The position numbers were made by a program, and so were the translations under genes. Below, piece by piece: positions 5,473 through 7,168 of a stretch of DNA of 7,168 nt (within the stretch, counting starts at the first letter, position 1; the number at the start of each line of letters is the position of its first letter). The DNA is from Paenalcaligenes sp035301625 (GTDB lineage Bacteria > Pseudomonadota > Gammaproteobacteria > Burkholderiales > Burkholderiaceae_B): contig DATGTW010000069.1 of assembly GCA_035301625.1 (NCBI GenBank), positions 1 through 7,168 of the forward strand, written 5' to 3'. Under the pieces are notes generated by a model. That model worked only from the letters and a program-made list of their open reading frames with translations, searched no databases and was not told the origin of the DNA.

Positions 5473-6189
5473 TTATGTACGGTCTAATGCAGGGGTATCA
5501 ACCAGTACGATTTCTGCGGTTTCCAAGGCGTGTACTTCGATACGGCTTTCGCCGGTGATGGCCGCGCCGTCGCGGGTATTGATTTCGACACCGTTGACGG
5601 TGATAACCCCTTGGGCTGGTACCAAATATCCGTAGCGGTCAGGGCTGTCAAACTCATAGACAATGGTTTGGCCTTTTTCTACAGTGGCCCCCAGTACGCG
5701 TGAGGGTGTCCGGATGGGCAGGGCGTCGGCGTCTGTGTCAAAGCCACTGGCGAGGACGGTGAATTGTCCTGATCGCTCTTGCTGCGGAAAGCGTCGCGTG
5801 CCCCAGGAGGGAGGCTGGTTACGCATCTCGGGAAATATCCATATTTGAAACAGTTGGGTTTCTTCGCTTTCGTGGTTATATTCAGAGTGGGTGATGCCTG
5901 TGCCTGCGCTCATGACTTGGACGTCGCCGGCTTCGGTGCGGCCACTGTTGCCCAGGCTGTCTTTATGACTGATCGCTCCGCTTTGCACATAGGTGATGAT
6001 TTCCATGTTGTCGTGTGGGTGCGGGGGAAAGCCTTGGTGGGGCTGGATGATGTCATCGTTCCAGACGCGCAGGGTCCCCCAGTGATCGCGCGCTGGGTTG
6101 CGGTATTGGCCAAAAGAAAAATGGTGACGGGCATGCAGCCAATCAATTTTGGTTTGGCCCAGTTGGTTAAAGGGTCTGCGTTCTATCAT
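5473..6189 (-). CDS. Pirin family protein (bicupin, YhhW-like)
   Basis: This 238-residue protein is a full-length pirin of the YhhW type. Bacterial pirins are metal-binding bicupins; some show quercetinase activity and others modulate metabolism, so the substrate is open. The start MIERRPFNQLGQ...WLHARHHFSFG is characteristic. The first cupin carries GFPPHPHDNMEIITYVQSG (53-71) and AGDVQVMSAGTGITHSEYN (87-105). The metal ligands His57, His59, His101 and Glu103 are all present. The second cupin (about 140-235) lacks these ligands, as usual. I chose ATG 6189 over a GTG at 6198 because AGG lies 8 nt upstream and relatives start there. It is divergent from a LysR gene with a 134-bp gap, a common arrangement in which the LysR protein controls the pirin gene. 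The nitroreductase lies downstream. Confidence 0.95.
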   Translation of the reverse strand: MIERRPFNQLGQTKIDWLHARHHFSFGQYRNPARDHWGTLRVWNDDIIQPHQGFPPHPHDNMEIITYVQSGAISHKDSLGNSGRTEAGDVQVMSAGTGITHSEYNHESEETQLFQIWIFPEMRNQPPSWGTRRFPQQERSGQFTVLASGFDTDADALPIRTPSRVLGATVEKGQTIVYEFDSPDRYGYLVPAQGVITVNGVEINTRDGAAITGESRIEVHALETAEIVLVDTPALDRT

Positions 6190-6243
6190 TGTGGGCACCT
6201 ATTTGTCTGTGTATTGATGATGTTTTCAGTGTAGGGGGTAGGG

Positions 6244-6278
6244 GGCTGTTTGAGAATACAAGAAAGTGAATAACAGCC
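6244..6278. promoter_or_regulatory. 35-bp dyad in the pirin-LysR divergent region
   Basis: GGCTGTT (6244-6250) and its exact complement AACAGCC (6272-6278) lie 21 bp apart. Inside is a second small inverted repeat, TTG-N6-CAA (6250-6261). A LysR protein often binds such extended dyads between itself and a divergent target. A weak promoter toward the LysR gene, TTTCCA (6279-6284), 17 bp, TATATA (6302-6307), begins right beside it, fitting autorepression. Inference only. Confidence 0.4.
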
Positions 6279-6323
6279 TTTCCATTTATTAAGATGGTGT
6301 TTATATAAAAGGGTGGTCTTGAT

Positions 6324-7168
6324 ATGAAAAAACTCCCGGATTTCGAGGCTTGGGCGATTTTTGCGACGGTGGCCAATGAGGGTTCTTTTGCGCAAGCAGC
6401 GCAGCGCTTGGGTTTGTCACAGGCGACAGTGTCTAAGGCGATTGCGCGTTTGGAGGAACGTAGCGATAGTACTTTGTTTCATCGAACGTCTCGGCAGATG
6501 ACGTTGACCAATACAGGCGAGGCGGTGCTAGAGCAAGCTCAGGAGTTGTTGGATCAGGGTACGGAAATAGAGTCCGAGATTGCCGAGCAGGTAGGCCAGT
6601 TGTCAGGGGTGGTGCGGGTGTCTGCGCCGATGTCTTTTGGGATTTCCAGCTTGGCACCGTTGCTGCCGGCGTTTATGGAAAGACACCCTGAGGTTGAATT
6701 GAATATCCATTTTGATGATAGTTTTGTGGATATTGTGGCCGAGCGTTTTGATTTGGCGTTGCGGATCAGTCGTCTAGAGGATTCTACTTTGCTGGCGCGG
6801 CATTGCTGCGAGATTCGGACGGTGTTGGTGGCGGCACCTGCTTATGTCGAGCAGTATGGGGTGTTAAAGCATCCCAAGGAATTATTGGCGCATCGTATTT
6901 TGATGTATGTCTATCATCGTCGTGGGATGCAGTGGCATTTTATGCACCCAGACAAGGGGCGTTATGTGCAGGCTCTGCCCGAGCCGGTAATGCGTGTCAA
7001 TAATGCCAATGCGATGTTGCCCGCTTTACGGGCAGGTTTGGGGATGACGATGTTACCCGAGTTTTTGGTGGCGGATGATTTACGTTCGGGGGCGTTGGTG
7101 CCGATGCTGGATGATTGGCAGGCTGAGCCCGCCGATTTGTATATCGTGATGCCACCGGGGCGCAGACG
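6324..7168 (+). CDS. LysR-type transcriptional regulator (3' end outside window)
   Basis: The frame is open from ATG 6324 to the window's end, giving 281 residues; typical family members are about 295-305, so roughly 15-25 residues are missing. The winged helix-turn-helix spans residues 5-66 (AIFATVANEGSFAQAAQRLGLSQATVSKAIARLE, then LFHRTSRQMTLTNTGE). A linker helix follows at about 67-92. The effector domain begins VVRVSAPMSFGISSLAPLLPAFMERHPEVEL and resembles the CrgA-like group of LysR sensors. Two adjacent cysteines (161-162, ARHCCEIR) stand out and could be redox-sensitive, but that is speculation. GGGTGG 7 nt upstream can serve as ribosome site. It is divergent from pirin, its most likely target; the nitroreductase beyond may also be controlled. 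The ligand is not predictable. Confidence 0.93.
   Translation, partial: MKKLPDFEAWAIFATVANEGSFAQAAQRLGLSQATVSKAIARLEERSDSTLFHRTSRQMTLTNTGEAVLEQAQELLDQGTEIESEIAEQVGQLSGVVRVSAPMSFGISSLAPLLPAFMERHPEVELNIHFDDSFVDIVAERFDLALRISRLEDSTLLARHCCEIRTVLVAAPAYVEQYGVLKHPKELLAHRILMYVYHRRGMQWHFMHPDKGRYVQALPEPVMRVNNANAMLPALRAGLGMTMLPEFLVADDLRSGALVPMLDDWQAEPADLYIVMPPGRR

Noticed and set aside
6190..6198. GTG start for pirin, three codons upstream
   Set aside because: ATG 6189 has better ribosome-site spacing and the family's usual MIERRPF start.

Overview
The window looks like chromosomal DNA from a betaproteobacterium, most likely family Alcaligenaceae. This is an inference from the gene set and moderate GC content, not from any marker gene. 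It holds six complete protein genes and two cut by the window edges. Almost every gene points to redox, quinone or nitric-oxide chemistry.

Left part (1-2855): a very acidic protein of unknown function runs in from the left edge on the + strand (ends 633). It converges on three minus-strand genes that read, in transcription order, nsrR (Rrf2-type NO-sensing repressor) -> Nudix hydrolase -> a UbiH/UbiM-like flavin ubiquinone hydroxylase. Gaps of 49 and 83 bp make an operon possible.

Centre (2856-4334): nsrR is divergent from nnrS, a multi-pass membrane haem/copper protein of the NO response. The 258-bp intergenic region carries good sigma70-type promoter elements pointing at nnrS. A 23-bp inverted repeat with the 11-1-11 geometry of an NsrR operator lies over the predicted transcription start. 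The likely circuit is that NsrR represses nnrS (and perhaps itself) until NO damages its Fe-S cluster. The nnrS leader is long (about 185 nt) and contains overlapping small open frames of unknown status.

Repeat cluster (4335-4756): this 422-bp stretch has no credible gene. It contains four related hairpin units, two in each orientation, each with an outer stem of about 9-10 bp and a loop containing a GAGCG..AGCGA-like core.

Right part (4757-7168): on the minus strand, a pirin (cupin) gene is followed by an Frm2/Hbn1-type nitroreductase. Divergent from pirin is a LysR-type regulator cut by the right edge. A 35-bp dyad between pirin and the LysR gene is a candidate control site. The three genes together suggest a response to quinones, nitro-aromatics or other electrophiles.

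Nothing here proves a wholly new system. The least explained elements are the four-unit hairpin cluster, the nnrS leader and the acidic orphan protein at the left edge.
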